Below, piece by piece: positions 24,971 through 36,500 of a stretch of DNA of 64,000 nucleotides. A program made the position numbers and the translations under genes. Source of the DNA: Larimichthys crocea (lineage: Eukaryota; Chordata; Actinopteri; Sciaenidae). Every line of letters begins with the position of its first letter. Within the stretch, counting starts at the first letter, position 1. Where the stretch lies: assembly GCF_000972845.2 (NCBI RefSeq), contig NC_040032.1:15217358-15281357 (forward strand), given 5' to 3'. The notes under the pieces were generated by a model. It did no database searches. It was not told the origin of the DNA and saw only the letters and a list, made by a program, of their open reading frames with translations.

Positions 24971-25294
24971 TCAGTTTAGGTTGTTTGCCTTCATAATAGC
25001 GGGCTTTCTGTTGACATACGTGGCCCAGTAGCCTAAGTTGAAGATGAAGAACAGAACTGGGAAAATGATGCGCGAGATCTTGTCCACTTTGCTGACACGG
25101 TTGTAGGACTTCTTGGCCTCCGTGTAGGGGTCATCCATTCTGTGGAGATAGGAGGAGTGTTTGGCCGACGCTCCGGCGGCGCTCTTGGAAATGGTCGTTA
25201 AACCTTGGTCTTTAGCTACGTTGATGGCGTAGGTGGTCCCGACTATGTTGAAGGTGTTGTTAGCCTTTTTGGACAAAGTCGCGGACTCTCTTCT
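24971..25294 (-). CDS. gabra3: GABA-A receptor alpha-3, last exon (M3-M4 loop end, M4, C terminus)
   Basis: This 324-nt exon ends the alpha-3 subunit of the GABA-gated chloride channel. The acceptor is TTCCTTTTCAG|AGAAGAG in phase 0, and the stop is TGA at 24971-24973. It encodes 107 residues. The segment [10 protein letters not shown] (25223-25252) is the alpha-3 type gephyrin-binding motif; human has [10 protein letters not shown]. The other alpha subunits lack this exact string, so it is strong evidence for gabra3. It is followed by [15 protein letters not shown], similar to human alpha-3, then a variable linker. The conserved block [16 protein letters not shown] opens M4, and the end is [19 protein letters not shown]4 reads FNLGYW where human alpha-3 has FNLVYW. 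The final residues differ from human, as is common in this family. Confidence 0.96.
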   Translation of the reverse strand, partial: RRESATLSKKANNTFNIVGTTYAINVAKDQGLTTISKSAAGASAKHSSYLHRMDDPYTEAKKSYNRVSKVDKISRIIFPVLFFIFNLGYWATYVNRKPAIMKANNLN

Positions 25295-25436
25295 CTGAAA
25301 AGGAAGAAGGCAGTAAAGTAAAGGTCGTCAGGGGCGAAGCACCAGACTCAACAATACTTCCATTTGAACTCATAAAGAGGAAATAGAAGCAACACCACGA
25401 GACACGACACACACAAGAACAAAACAAAAGCCTAAC

Positions 25437-25475
25437 CATATCTTTAATCCTGGCCATGTTAGCCTGAAACGGTTC
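25437..25475 (-). CDS. gabra3: Candidate 39-nt microexon of gabra3 (M3-M4 loop)
   Basis: A 39-nt open segment encoding EPFQANMARIKDM sits 142 bp upstream of the last exon. It has a strong acceptor (CTTTTCTTTTCAG|GAACCG) and an acceptable donor (ATG|GTTAGG). Both ends are phase 0, matching the phase-0 end of the 31070-31275 exon and the phase-0 start of the last exon, so inclusion adds 13 residues and skipping keeps the frame. It would lie in the intracellular M3-M4 loop just before the gephyrin-binding motif. I do not recall this peptide from human GABRA3, so it could be a fish-specific or alternatively spliced segment. The call rests on splice sites and phase only. Confidence 0.55.
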
Positions 25476-28400
25476 CTGAAAAGAAAAGTAGAAAAGAAAA
25501 AAAGTTTACCAATTATATTAAAATTACCCAACTTACATACTCTATTCATCAGTATCTAGCTGGAAGTACTTTTGAACATTTAACACTATTAATATTGTCA
25601 ATTCAAATCTGCATCATACAAATCTGGATTGCAGAAGAAGAAGAAAAAGAAGAAGAAAAAAAAAGTCATGATAAAAATTCATGACGACAATGATTAATAA
25701 AAATGCGGATATAGGAACAACTCTACGTTTGCATCATTGCAGAACCAGGCTGGCCTGGCGTCTGATACTGCTATTAGTAGCAGCACAGAGCAGGATTAGA
25801 AACAAAGCATAAAAAAAACAAAACAAACAAAACATAACTGTGCCTGAAAACATGCCTGACATACTGTATCAATAAAAACAGCCAGGCCTCTTCAGGCAAA
25901 CAGCGTGCGATAAAACAAACACGACAAAAAAAAAAAAGTCTGCGTGTGATAAAGCCGGCTGCAGAAAGCGCCTTCCTCGTACTGCTCGTCATTACGCTGT
26001 CTTTCATATCGAAGTCGCACGGAGGGGAGGCCGAATTTTATTTAGCTAAATTGATGCACTAAACTTGCATCACCAGAGGATCCTGTCAGGGCTGAAAGAG
26101 TACAGTGCTCTGCACACGGTAAATGTGAGAGAACAAGTAGGGCACCAAGATTGATCACCGGGCAGAGTTTTAGTTTCCTGTGTGGCGTGCAGTGTGTGTC
26201 TGTGCTGGGGTCATTTTCTTCTTTTCTTTCATCCCCTGCTGTGGCCACTTTAAGATCTACAGAACAGCTAAAGTGTGTTATGTTTCACAATGTTCCCTGT
26301 TTGATTAGAGCCCAGCTTTAATTTTGCTCCTTTTTTTTTCCAGCTTCATTTAATTTTCTTTTCTATATTTTTAATTAGCATAACTAATATCCCCTCTTTC
26401 ACCTCCTCTAAAAACGCTCTCAAACGGAGGTTTTGCATGTGAAAAAGGAAGGTGGCGTCGTGTCACTATTATGCACAGCAAGGCCACTTTTTAATGTCAA
26501 ATGTGACGAGCAGAGGAATAACATCAGTAGGTATCGTGAGGATGTTATTAAGTCCGTGATAAGCTTCAGAGTATCTGTCCGAGGCAGCCGGATTGAAGAG
26601 CTGCGTGATCAGTGTCTCCTCCTCGAGTGAGCGGGACAGCAGCAGGAGGATGATCCTTCAATCTCCTCGGCAAAAACATTAAGGGTCGCGGAGAGCTAAC
26701 AAAGCTCGCAGACAGTTGATTGCATTTAACAGAGAAATGGTGAGCCGCTGCCTGAAGGGCTCTATCTCAAGTCAATTAGTACAGGGAGAGAAAGAGTCGC
26801 ACTGATAGCCTCCGGATCATCAGATCCTTTCCAAGGATATCGATTCCTCCACATCTAGCACCACCGCGAGCCTCTTCTATCACAGCTATGGCTTACATCA
26901 GCAGGAAAAGCCAATGACTACTGTAACGTGTCATATGACCTTAATCATAGCGGCCTAAACTCTTCAGTCCTTGGCATTAAGGATGTTCTTTGGCCGGTAA
27001 CCTGACAAGCGAGGCGAGCAAAGTCATTTTCTGTTGCTGCTTAGCTTAGCTGAGCTGTCCTCTGCAGTAATTTATATAGTGTAATTATTGGAGGGGAAAC
27101 CACATGTGGCATAGAGTGTGTGTGCATGTTTTTGTAAACCTAATGTGACACAGCACATAATTTACTTACGGGCAAAGGTTCTTACGCACCACTCAAAGTC
27201 ATTTGGGCGAGCTGCAGGCACAAACACCCCCCTGAATACAATGCGTCTGTTGACCTTGTCTTTGTAACTTCTGCAAATTGTTGCATCAGAATTTCTTTTA
27301 CGAGCGTGATTAACTATCCCGCGGGCAATTTAGCCCCGCTGCGTCCCGCTGTTTTCGGAGCTCAGCGTGTGCATGTGAGCGTGTAACCGAACCTTGTGAC
27401 AGTCTGTCCCTGTCTAAGATTGGAGATGATGGTGTTGGCATATTTAATAGCCTCAAGTATCAGAGCATGTGGGTGCAGAGTCCGTTTAGGGAGCCACAAT
27501 GTCCCCGTTTGTGGGTGTGTGTATGTATGTGTGCAAGTTTTAGTGGCACTTGCGCTCCTAATTTTTCTGTCAACCCGGTACTCGTAGATGTGGCCTGAGT
27601 TTGATCTCATCTCTGCAGGTTGTATTACAGGTTACCTGTGAGAACCGTTAATCAAACACTCTTTGTAATCCCGAATCAAAGCAAATGCTCGGCTCCTCCG
27701 AACACATCGTCTTTCCTTTTTACTTGTCTTGTCTAAAATTTTCTTATTATCCCGCTCAGCCTCACTTCCTAAAACAGGCAACAAAACAAACCTGTCTGCT
27801 TTCCACCAGACATCAAAAAACACATTCGGTATGCTTCAAAAAATAACCTTTTATTTTCTATGTTTTTTTTTTATTTGGTCCAGTTTTAAGTGAGAACGCA
27901 GCAGCTTGCAGCCGTGAACGGGCTACGTCATCCTTGTGGGCCTTGCACCAAATACATCCATTAAAAGTGCTTGTTTTTGCCACGGACAGGCTCAGATTGT
28001 ACAGATTTCTGTACCTTTCGCTGCATCTGGTCTGTGAAATCTCCTCTGTATCATCATCCGTTCTTTAATTCATAGTCTTATCTGTATACTCCTCTCATAA
28101 ATAAAGGCGGCTATCAGATTCAAGGGCTTCATCCACATTGGTGAAATCGACTACATCTTCAGCCCGTACTTCAACAAACTCGCTGAGACGGTGCATTACT
28201 GCTCTCATGATTCTGCTGTTGACTTTATTCAACAAGTCACCTCACCTCTCCGGAGATTTCGGCTTGAGCGAGACACAGCGGATGAAGCTAAAGGAACAGA
28301 AGATGTTAAAACAGTCTGAGCCGGTCAGTGGCAAAAACACTTTTAGCGGATGTATTTTGAAGGTGCCCACAAGGATTATGTTGAACCAAATCCAAAACTT

Positions 28401-29496
28401 CCTGTCCCCCTTTCATCCCTTCACACAAAAATCTGAGAAAATAAGGTTGGAAAAATACCAGTTACCCTTTTTTAAAAGTCTCTGCATCCAGGGTTGATGC
28501 TGCTAATGTGCAATACAAACATAGTTTAGGATGGTTAGTCAGATATAACCACTCCATCTTGCTGTAATACAAAGGTTATTTCTCGTCAGAGCAGTGAGAG
28601 GAAGCTCGCCAAGAGGCAAATTATCATGCATAACCACACCTCCGGCTCGAACAACAAACTTCTCATCAAAAAAGTGTAATAAAAAAGATGCCTCTAGAAA
28701 TGGCAGCTCAGGTTTTTTCCATCCGAGCGCACCGTATTTGCATTCATAGCTTGGCTACAAAGAAAAGTTTAGTTTTGTGGCACAACCTCCCTGTTGTGCA
28801 GTAAAGTGAGAAGTCGTGTTGATGACAGGCCTTTGTCTAACAAACTATCGTGTCAGACTGTCAGCTTCCCGCTGATGAAACCAGCACATAATATCTAACA
28901 CCGGAGTGTCCATTCACGCATTGTGGTGTATCGAGAATACGTCGGCTTCAATTCCAAACTCCAAACTCCCCCACCGGCTAATTCCTGTAATAAGCACACC
29001 TTCAGCTGGCGAGTGGAGAGCTAATTAGGTAGATCGCTTGTCAAACAGAGTGTCAGGCCACAAAAAAAAGAGTCAGAAAATGGCTCAGAAGCTCCATAAC
29101 CACCGTCCACGGCTCACCATTTCAGTCCTAAAAAAGAAGGAGCCTCGGGGCGATGGAGTCATCGTTCGGTTTCGGTAAGAGCTCCGCCTCTGATGACTGG
29201 AGACGGCGTTTTTCAAAAGGACTCACTGAGCTCAAACTCCTGAAAGACACTCCGTCCTTATAGGGTCCCTTCCTATAGGTTCCCCTTTTGTTTTATTTTA
29301 CATTAATATGTTAAAAAAAAAGCACATGTAGACTGATCCCTTTGCTTTCCAGTAGCTCATCCTAGCGGGTAGAGTGATGACGGGAGCTCATTGTCTCCCT
29401 CTGTGACCCCATTCTTTTTTATCTATCATGACAACTGCATGCTCAGCACGGCCCCCGAGAACGCAGCCCAGGCTGTTGCCATTAAGACAAGGCATC

Positions 29497-29531
<35 letters not shown>

Positions 29532-31069
29532 GGAGAGAAGAAACCACCTCGCCCTCCACTTCACTCCGCTCTGCCGCAACGTAACGTTGCAAATTATCCC
29601 CACCGACGGAAAAGTTCTGTGGCAGCAATATGCATTTCTGTCAATCACTCACTACTGATTGTGTCAAACAGTTTGTACACGGGTAGCAGAAAATTGTTGG
29701 CACTGTCTGTCGCAGCAGAAGAAATATGGTTCGTCCTGTTTCCTGTGTCTGTTGCTGATAGGATTCCTGCAATTTATGCACTGGCTGCAACATAACAACA
29801 ACTTTTACTCACAGCCACTGTTCACCCACAGGATAGTAATCATGTTTTGAAATGTTACAAACACCCAGACGTCCATGCTTTAATGTAGTTTTACTACGTT
29901 TTTGTGCCGCCATCTCAACCAGGTTTTCTTGCCCTAACATCTGAGATGCAAATATACGGTGGTGTTTCTTTTCCCCGCCGTCAGCACTGACTTTGTAAAC
30001 CCCATGTGTGGCTCTGCAGACTGAATTCTTTGACACATTCTCAACACGGTGCAAGGATCTGCTGATTTGACTGAAACACATCTGGGCAAAGGCGTTTGTT
30101 ATTAATTCATAGGTGTAAATGTATACGTTGACAGTGATGGCAAACATATATTCTATAGCCTACTTCTCAGCACAATGGGTCCTTTCATTACTGGAAGTGA
30201 ACGAGCCTCGTCGAAGAGAAACACTGCCCGCTCTGACACCGTCTCATGCCTCTAATTTCATTTCATTTGATGTGATCAGTTATAAAACATCATAGAAATT
30301 ATGGTTAATTTAAGCCCTGAGGTTATCAGGAGGAACCTGACAGGTTTTATTCATGTGACTTCGTCGTAACGTCAGTGAAAAGCATCAACAAAGTGCCAAA
30401 GTAGTAATCTGTGTTTGAACTCTCCTACCTAGGTACAAATACCCCCCCTCCCCGTCTTATATTCTCATAAACAACAGCCTGGTCTATTGACAAATTAAAA
30501 ATCTGTAAGCTGTGATTTATTAGATTTCATGCTTTTTTAAATAAAAATGTCAGCCTCGGGTGATTTATTTTAAACAACAACACTCACTTTTTAATCAGCG
30601 TGTCTATAACGTACAGACTCGGAGTAAAGATGTCATCTTTTCCAGGGAGGATGAGCCTACACTGACTTCAAGATGAGACTTAAACATATGCTGCCTTCAT
30701 AAATCAGGGCTACCGTCTCTGGGAGTTTACCTCGGCTTCTGCTCTCACCGTTCCGCCCTGCCGTTCCTGTTCCATTTGGCTGTTAATGAATAAATAAAAT
30801 CTCTCTTTATAGTCTTTATGGAGTACTCCGGGCTGCTTTAAGGAGGGAACTTTCTGTCAGTGTTTCCAGAGTGCAGTTTGCTCTCGTCGCTCCTCCAGCG
30901 TAAAATCACTGAGCAACATGGGTCAAATCAAAAGATGGGGAACAGTCGGTCTGGATTTTAATTGGCAGGAAAAAAAAAAAGTTTGTGTTGCATTTGTGTG
31001 ATTGTTAATGTTGGTGCGCGTGTATCAAATCCATTATTTAAAAAGTAAATAAATAAAAGAACCACTCAC
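25476..31069 (-). other. gabra3: gabra3 intron between exon 9 and the M3-M4 loop exons
   Basis: This 5.6-kb intron is comparatively poor in recognisable transposons. It holds a GAA-rich tract (about 25637-25663), a pure GA microsatellite (29501-29530) and scattered A or T runs. An open stretch at 28138-28497 has no family I recognise. Segments at about 26400-27350 and 30500-30900 read as complex, non-repetitive sequence and might be conserved non-coding elements, but I cannot test conservation here. Confidence 0.75.
29501..29530. repeat. GA dinucleotide microsatellite
   Basis: Fifteen uninterrupted GA units within the gabra3 intron upstream of the microexon. Confidence 0.95.
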
Positions 31070-31275
31070 CCTTATTTCCATGCCCTCTTTTTTCCCATCC
31101 CATGCCCAGCTGCGCTTGGTGAAGTAGTTGACTGTCGCAAACTCAATCAAGGCAGAGAAGACAAAGGCATAGCACACAGCCATGAACCAGTCCATGGCGG
31201 TGGCATAGGCCACCTTAGGAAGGGAGTTTCTAGCACTGATGCTCAAGGTGGTCATGGTTAGGACAGTGGTGACCC
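31070..31275 (-). CDS. gabra3: GABA-A receptor alpha-3, exon 9 (end of M2, M3, start of M3-M4 loop)
   Basis: The 206-nt exon has acceptor TCCTCAG|GGGTCACC (two bases complete the Gly codon split from exon 8) and donor AGG|GTGAGT in phase 0. It encodes the outer half of the pore helix M2 ([17 protein letters not shown]), the M2-M3 linker and M3 ([17 protein letters not shown]), then [14 protein letters not shown] and a short divergent tail ending GMEIR. SWAW matches alpha-3 rather than alpha-1 (GYAW) or alpha-2 (RGWAW). Met at 31181-31183 falls on the residue that mammals change from Ile to Met by A-to-I RNA editing (human position 342 by my count back from the C terminus); here it is genomically ATG. 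Confidence 0.96.
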
Positions 31276-33890
31276 CTGAGGATAAAACGAAAACATCAGT
31301 AAATGGATCCTTTTGAGCAAAATGTTAAAGAAAAGTTCATTTAAAAAAAAAATTTTTTACACTCTGGGTCAGATTATATGTAGATTTTCAGGCCCGCTCA
31401 CGAATTTTAGAAACCGGGAAGACACGTGCCGCTTTATAACTCTGTTAGGGTGACGTAAGAGAAGCTACACGTTTAACTTGTCTAATTTAGCTTGATTATC
31501 TGGTCTTAAGCTAAAACTTGATGGTGCAGAGCTCTATATGCGTGACATCAGAAAGTAGAGATGCATAACACTAAGAAAATCCCAATGGTGCATGAACTTT
31601 ATAAGTACTCTTGGTCAGTTCTGCAGGTTCAAACTAGAAGAAACTAGTTCCTCTTTGCAGTGAGTCATTATAAAAGATGTTCAAACCGGTCTGACGTATG
31701 TCTTTTGCGGCATCAATAGATGCCCTTGTAAATATGTTTCTGATTGTTATGAAAGTTCCAAAAATAAAAAACCTTGTCAATACGACCCAAACTGTAAAAA
31801 AAAAAAAAAAAAAGCCCTTCCTTGTGTAGACACAGAAACATGTCATTGTTCTTCGTACATGTTTGCAATCTCAGGCGCACCATTATAAGCAAAAGGTCGG
31901 CTGCACCGAACACACGTGAAAGCAAAAACAGGCCATCTCCATCTGCTAAGATTGATTTAATCCGTCAAATGTATAACCTTCTTCACAAATAATATCAGCG
32001 CTGGCGAAGGGAACGTAATGTGTGTTGGATAATGGTCGCCCATCCGACCACGTAAAAGCAATCCCTTCATCTCTTCCAAGCTGTCCGATCTGATGAGAAA
32101 TAGATACACAGTGGGCTCTAAAAATGAGTACTGTGCCGCAGAACGCCGAGGTCAAATCATTTCAGCGAGTCACGGCTGAGAAATTACAATTTGTGACAGA
32201 AAGATTGATAGGTAACGACTGACTTTATTTAAGGACGGAGGCTGATTTATTTTCTGGTTCTGTGTTTTGCATAACTTGACTATATTCCAACGTTTTAACT
32301 GTTTTTCCTATTTAATTAGTTTATAACTCCTCACAAAGTTGCTGATAAATAGTTGTTGGACAATTTTAGGACATACTAACAAGGACATTTTGAGGACATT
32401 AAATCTAGATGTGACGCTCTAAAACTTAATTTAATAATGCCTACAAACCCTGATGAATCAGTTCAGTCGCTGATGACTGTCATAACGATGCTTATTTCAG
32501 GTGATCAATGTGACTGCGTGGAAAATAGAAAGATGTGAACGCTGCTGGAGAACCGTGTCCTTCACAGTAAATGTTTCAATCATTCCTCCTCTCCTCGCGT
32601 GAAGGAAATTGTTCTTTAAAAATTGAATTCCTCGTGCGACTGTAAAAGATTTTCAGATGCCCGCTCAAGGATTGTGCGTTTGTGTGTGTTTGTGTGTAAC
32701 CGCAGGACCTGTGATTATTCAGGGGAATGCATGGGAATAGGTAGCTCTTTTATTTTCTCGCCAACATGATGAAAACTGCCCCCCCCTCGCTTTGCTCTGC
32801 ATACTGTTCAACATCTATTCTACGACGCGTGTGGCTCATTTCCAAATCAAAACACAAATGATTAAACAAACAGAGGTTAAGGGGCATTTTGATGGATTAT
32901 GCATGACGGCAACAACAACAACTCAAAGAGGAAGAAGAATAGGAAGGACACATTACAGCTCATCTTTAGAGTATGGCGTGATCTAAGCGGACACAATGTT
33001 CTTAACATGGGTAGCACTAGACGCACAAATTGAATCTATTATTATTATTCACAGCACAAAGGGAGAATAACACGACCAAGCGTATGCAAGCTTAGATCTT
33101 TTTAAATATTATGCATTAACACCTTCCATTCTTCCATTTTCTGTACCCGCTTATCCTCATCAGGGTCACGGGAGGGCTGGAGCCTATCCCAGCCGACTTA
33201 AATTGAAGGTGGGTTATAACCTAAGTAAGTAAGATAAGTAGGCAGCTCATCACAGGGCACATAGAGACAAATGGGTACCTACACGCAATTTAGAGTCACC
33301 AATTAATCTATTAAGTGCATGTCTTTAGACTGTGGGAGGAAACCAGAGAGAGCCCACATGCAAACTTTGCAGGCTTCAGAAAGGAGTCCATGACAGCTTC
33401 GGTGGGATTATCTCCGTCTGGTTCTTTTTTAAATTACCTTAAGCTCAGTGAGTAATAACACTTCAAACCAGACTGGCTTTTTATACAGTTGACAAATCAG
33501 CCGAACATCCTCTTCAAGAGCTGCAACACCTCGTCCATCACCTGCCACACTGCTCCCAATTTTATACTTCACAACTGTGACTTCTCTTTGATTAATTAGC
33601 GTTTAAGTGTACAGAGGTAGGGGACAAAGTCAATACTGTGATAAAAGCTTTGGGAAAAATAAATTACTCCTGCCCACGTGAACCTAAAATGCACCAAGCT
33701 ATGTTTTGTACATCGTTATGTTAATTTGAACTTTTCAAGGGGAACCTTTTTTGCTTTTTTTTGCTTCTTTTTTTTGTTTTGCTGAATCATCCGTCGACGT
33801 GAACAAATGCAGCTCTGAAACATTAAGTTTAGCTCCTCTTACCTCATACCTCAAAAAGCAATTAGAAAAAAAACACAAGATGGCACTCAC
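31276..33890 (-). other. gabra3: gabra3 intron 8
   Basis: The 2.6-kb intron contains one copy of a teleost short repeat (about 33123-33385), a poly-A run (31797-31814) and T-rich tracts near 33750. The rest shows no coding potential and no repeat I can name. Confidence 0.85.
33123..33385. repeat. Teleost short interspersed repeat (near full length)
   Basis: CCATTCTTCCATTTTCTGTA, CCCGCTTATCCTCATCAGGG, TCATCACAGGGCACATAGAG, CAATTTAGAGTCACCAATTA and GTGGGAGGAAACCAGAGAG follow the full order of a very abundant fish repeat. It is the most complete of three copies. Confidence 0.8.
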
Positions 33891-34043
33891 CAAATACAGT
33901 GCGAGCAGGAACCGATTCTCTGTTTAGCCAGAAGGAGACTTGAGACAGTATGACAGTCATGATGCACGGGAGGTAGGTTTGAATCACAAAATAGCCAATT
34001 TTCCTTTTCAAATGGAAATATGTTGTCATCACTACATATTCTC
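33891..34043 (-). CDS. gabra3: GABA-A receptor alpha-3, exon 8 (pre-M1, M1, start of M2)
   Basis: The 153-nt exon has the standard length for this position in alpha-subunit genes. The acceptor is CCCTCAG|GAGAATATG and the donor TTTG|GTGAGT. It encodes [20 protein letters not shown], the end of the loop C region and the pre-M1 strand, then M1 ([20 protein letters not shown]) and the intracellular edge of M2 ([10 protein letters not shown]), the anion-selectivity region of the pore. It differs from human by Tyr for His in TTYFHLKRK. Two bases complete the Gly codon from exon 7, and one base passes to exon 9. Confidence 0.97.
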
Positions 34044-34636
34044 CTGAGGGAGAGGAGAGAAACATAGAAAGAGAGACACACACACAGGAGCATCATTATT
34101 AATACAGCCAGTTAGGAGCAACATAAGCTGAAATATTCAAAGTACGATTTATTAACATAACAACATGGTGGCTTGTATCATCAAAGCAGCTCATAGGATT
34201 GTCTTCACTTCCTTTTTAGACGAGCGGGCCAAATGAAAAGATGGAAAATGTCAGTTCTAAGATGTCGTGTGCTTAGAAATATTGGCAAAAATGACCTCAA
34301 TTCTGTTTCCACTACAGTCACAGAAACAAACAAAATGACAGATGACATCTCTGACACAAATGTTTTGGTGCAGAGTCGATGATCCAATTGTCCTTTCTGT
34401 GAAAGGAGTTACAGGGTCATGGCAAAAAGCAGCACCTGCACTATCGTTCATGTACTAGAAGAACCGAGGATAATTACGTGTCAGAGGAAAACCTTGAGCT
34501 GAAGCACAAATGTTAATAGAAAAAAGGCACCGGAGGTCTGAAAAAGTCTCTCCTTCTCTTAAAAAATGTCAATAAATCTCTTTGGACATTATTACAGTTT
34601 AGAGAAATTGGGTAATTAGGTAATCTCAGTGACTGT

Positions 34637-35075
34637 GAAGTGAAGTTAATGCAGAAATGCCAAAAACTGCAGTTCCTCAAATGTCCACTTGAGGCTGGCT
34701 ACAGAACAAGTCAGTCTCCATAAGTCCCCATGTTAAAATGTCCAACTTCACAGCAGAAATAAACATGTTTACAGCCTGGTACAAAAAACTGTTTTGGTCT
34801 CTATAGCTAATTTCACCGTTCATGACAACTGTACTGAGGGTGAATTTTTACATAATTAACCTGTTCAAATTATATTAAGGCTTAGAGTTATGCAAAATTG
34901 ACAGCATGGCTGCTTTAAATGACAGGTGGGTGCTATTACAGATGGTATGTTCGAGCACCCAGGCCTCAGCTCGACCAATGATCCATGTCTTTGCCCAATT
35001 TTGGTTTAGTTGAGAGGCGGAAGAGGCAGGGTCATGCATACGCTGTCCATTCTTTATACTGTCAGTGGTACAAGT
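34637..35075 (+). repeat. Family-A dispersed repeat, copy 2 (plus, near complete)
   Basis: It begins TGAAGTGAAGTTAATGCAGA, has CTTGAGGCTGGCTACAGAAC, the core GTTTACAGCCTGGTACAAAA, GTTCATGACAACTGTACTGA and AATTATATTAAGGCTTAGAG, and ends GTCCATTCTTTATACTGTCA. This is the best reference copy of the family in the window. It has no open reading frame of note. Confidence 0.85.
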
Positions 35076-36429
35076 GAGGTTGATGGGAGGTTAATTTGAC
35101 ACGTTTTTTAGTAAAGTTACAGGATCAGTAAATTATTCAATTCATCCTGTGGGTGTATGAACTCGGGGACCAAACTATGAAGGTATGAAACTTGTAGACT
35201 AACTGACATTGTCAAAAAGCAAGAGCTAGTGTAGATCACACAGTATTGACAGTCAATTGTGGGTAAAATCTATAAAATATCGTTTTGAGCTGAGCAACAA
35301 ACTTCCCTCGTCACTTCAGTTGTTTGATCAATATTAAAGGAATGGGCCACCAAAGACGCTGGACTGTAAAGTTTGATCCTTGCCAAAACTTTGATTGTCA
35401 AAATCTAGACTTTCAGTGCCGTATACCTTTTTAAATAAACAGCCACGTTTTCCTGTAGATGTCCGCCTGCATCATTCTAACCCCCTCGATATTGAACATT
35501 TCCTTCAGCTTGGATTTTGTCACAGACGGCAGTAAATGGACAACTTCACAGTTCCCCTAAGCACCAGTTCTCATTGCCATGTCTGTAATCTGTGTTGCAA
35601 AGATATGAGAAAAACAGCATCTCATTCCCCGAGGTGTTTTTTTTCTAACCACAGCCGAACTGGCTCAAATCTTCGCATTCCCTCAGCTCGGTGTGTAGAC
35701 CCATTAGGTTTTAAGTTGAACGAAATTAGATTTTCACATCCAGAAGCCTTGAACCTGTTTATGAAAGAAATCACGTCGATTCCACCTTTTGGATTTTGGT
35801 GCTTTTATAGCCAGACTTTAGTTAGATCTTGTTCCTTCAAAATACCCCCTGCAATTTACTTGACTTCACTTTAAACCACTAAACAGCACAACAATAAAGA
35901 AGGGCTCAAGGAAAGTGTCCTCTGTAGAGTTACACAAGTTCTATTATTTTAACAGCCTTCAACACACTCCTAGGAAAACACGCTGAGTGCCATTTGATGA
36001 AGAGGCTTCGAGGACGCCTAAGTCGGTCCACTTTCCGAACACGTGTGCGACAGATCTGTGTGACTCGGCAGCTCGCCTCCTGAGAACTGCACGACCGAAA
36101 AAAAACCCAGCTTCGCCGCAGATGTTACATCTCTCAAAATGAAAAGCCAACGTGTCCCAGCTGTACTTTATGCACTCTTTGAGTAATTACCACTGATAAC
36201 ACATTTTATCTATAGCTTTGCAGCAATCAGTACCTCACTTCTTTATGCAGTCTTGTGTTGATTGATGTTATTTTCCTGATAGATCTCCGTCAACTTGCAT
36301 GACAAATTACGCTTTCTTGTGAATAATAACTACTAATAAATATTATAATAGCGCTTTGTCTGAAGCATTTGAACTCTGTTATATATTACCAGATAATTGC
36401 TGTGAATTGTCTCATTGTTACTCGCGTAC

Positions 36430-36500
36430 ATCAGTACCCAGCCCTTACCTTGTTATTTCATCCGTTTATGTGAACGCTACCCCAGTGGGGAAATAAAGAC
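36430..36500 (+). repeat. LINE-type tail fragment
   Basis: ACGCTACCCCAGTGGGGAAA followed by TAAAGACGAAGTGATTTGAT resembles the polyadenylation-like end of fish LINEs. Confidence 0.4.

Noticed and set aside
28138..28497. 119-codon plus-strand open frame, with a second frame reading SPYFNKLAETVHYC nearby
   Set aside because: I could not tie it to any family on either strand, and no splice sites fit gabra3. It may be an old repeat.
35536..35874. 112-codon plus-strand open frame with several Cys residues
   Set aside because: Checked for zinc-finger spacing; the Cys and His positions do not form a known finger and no homology is recognised.
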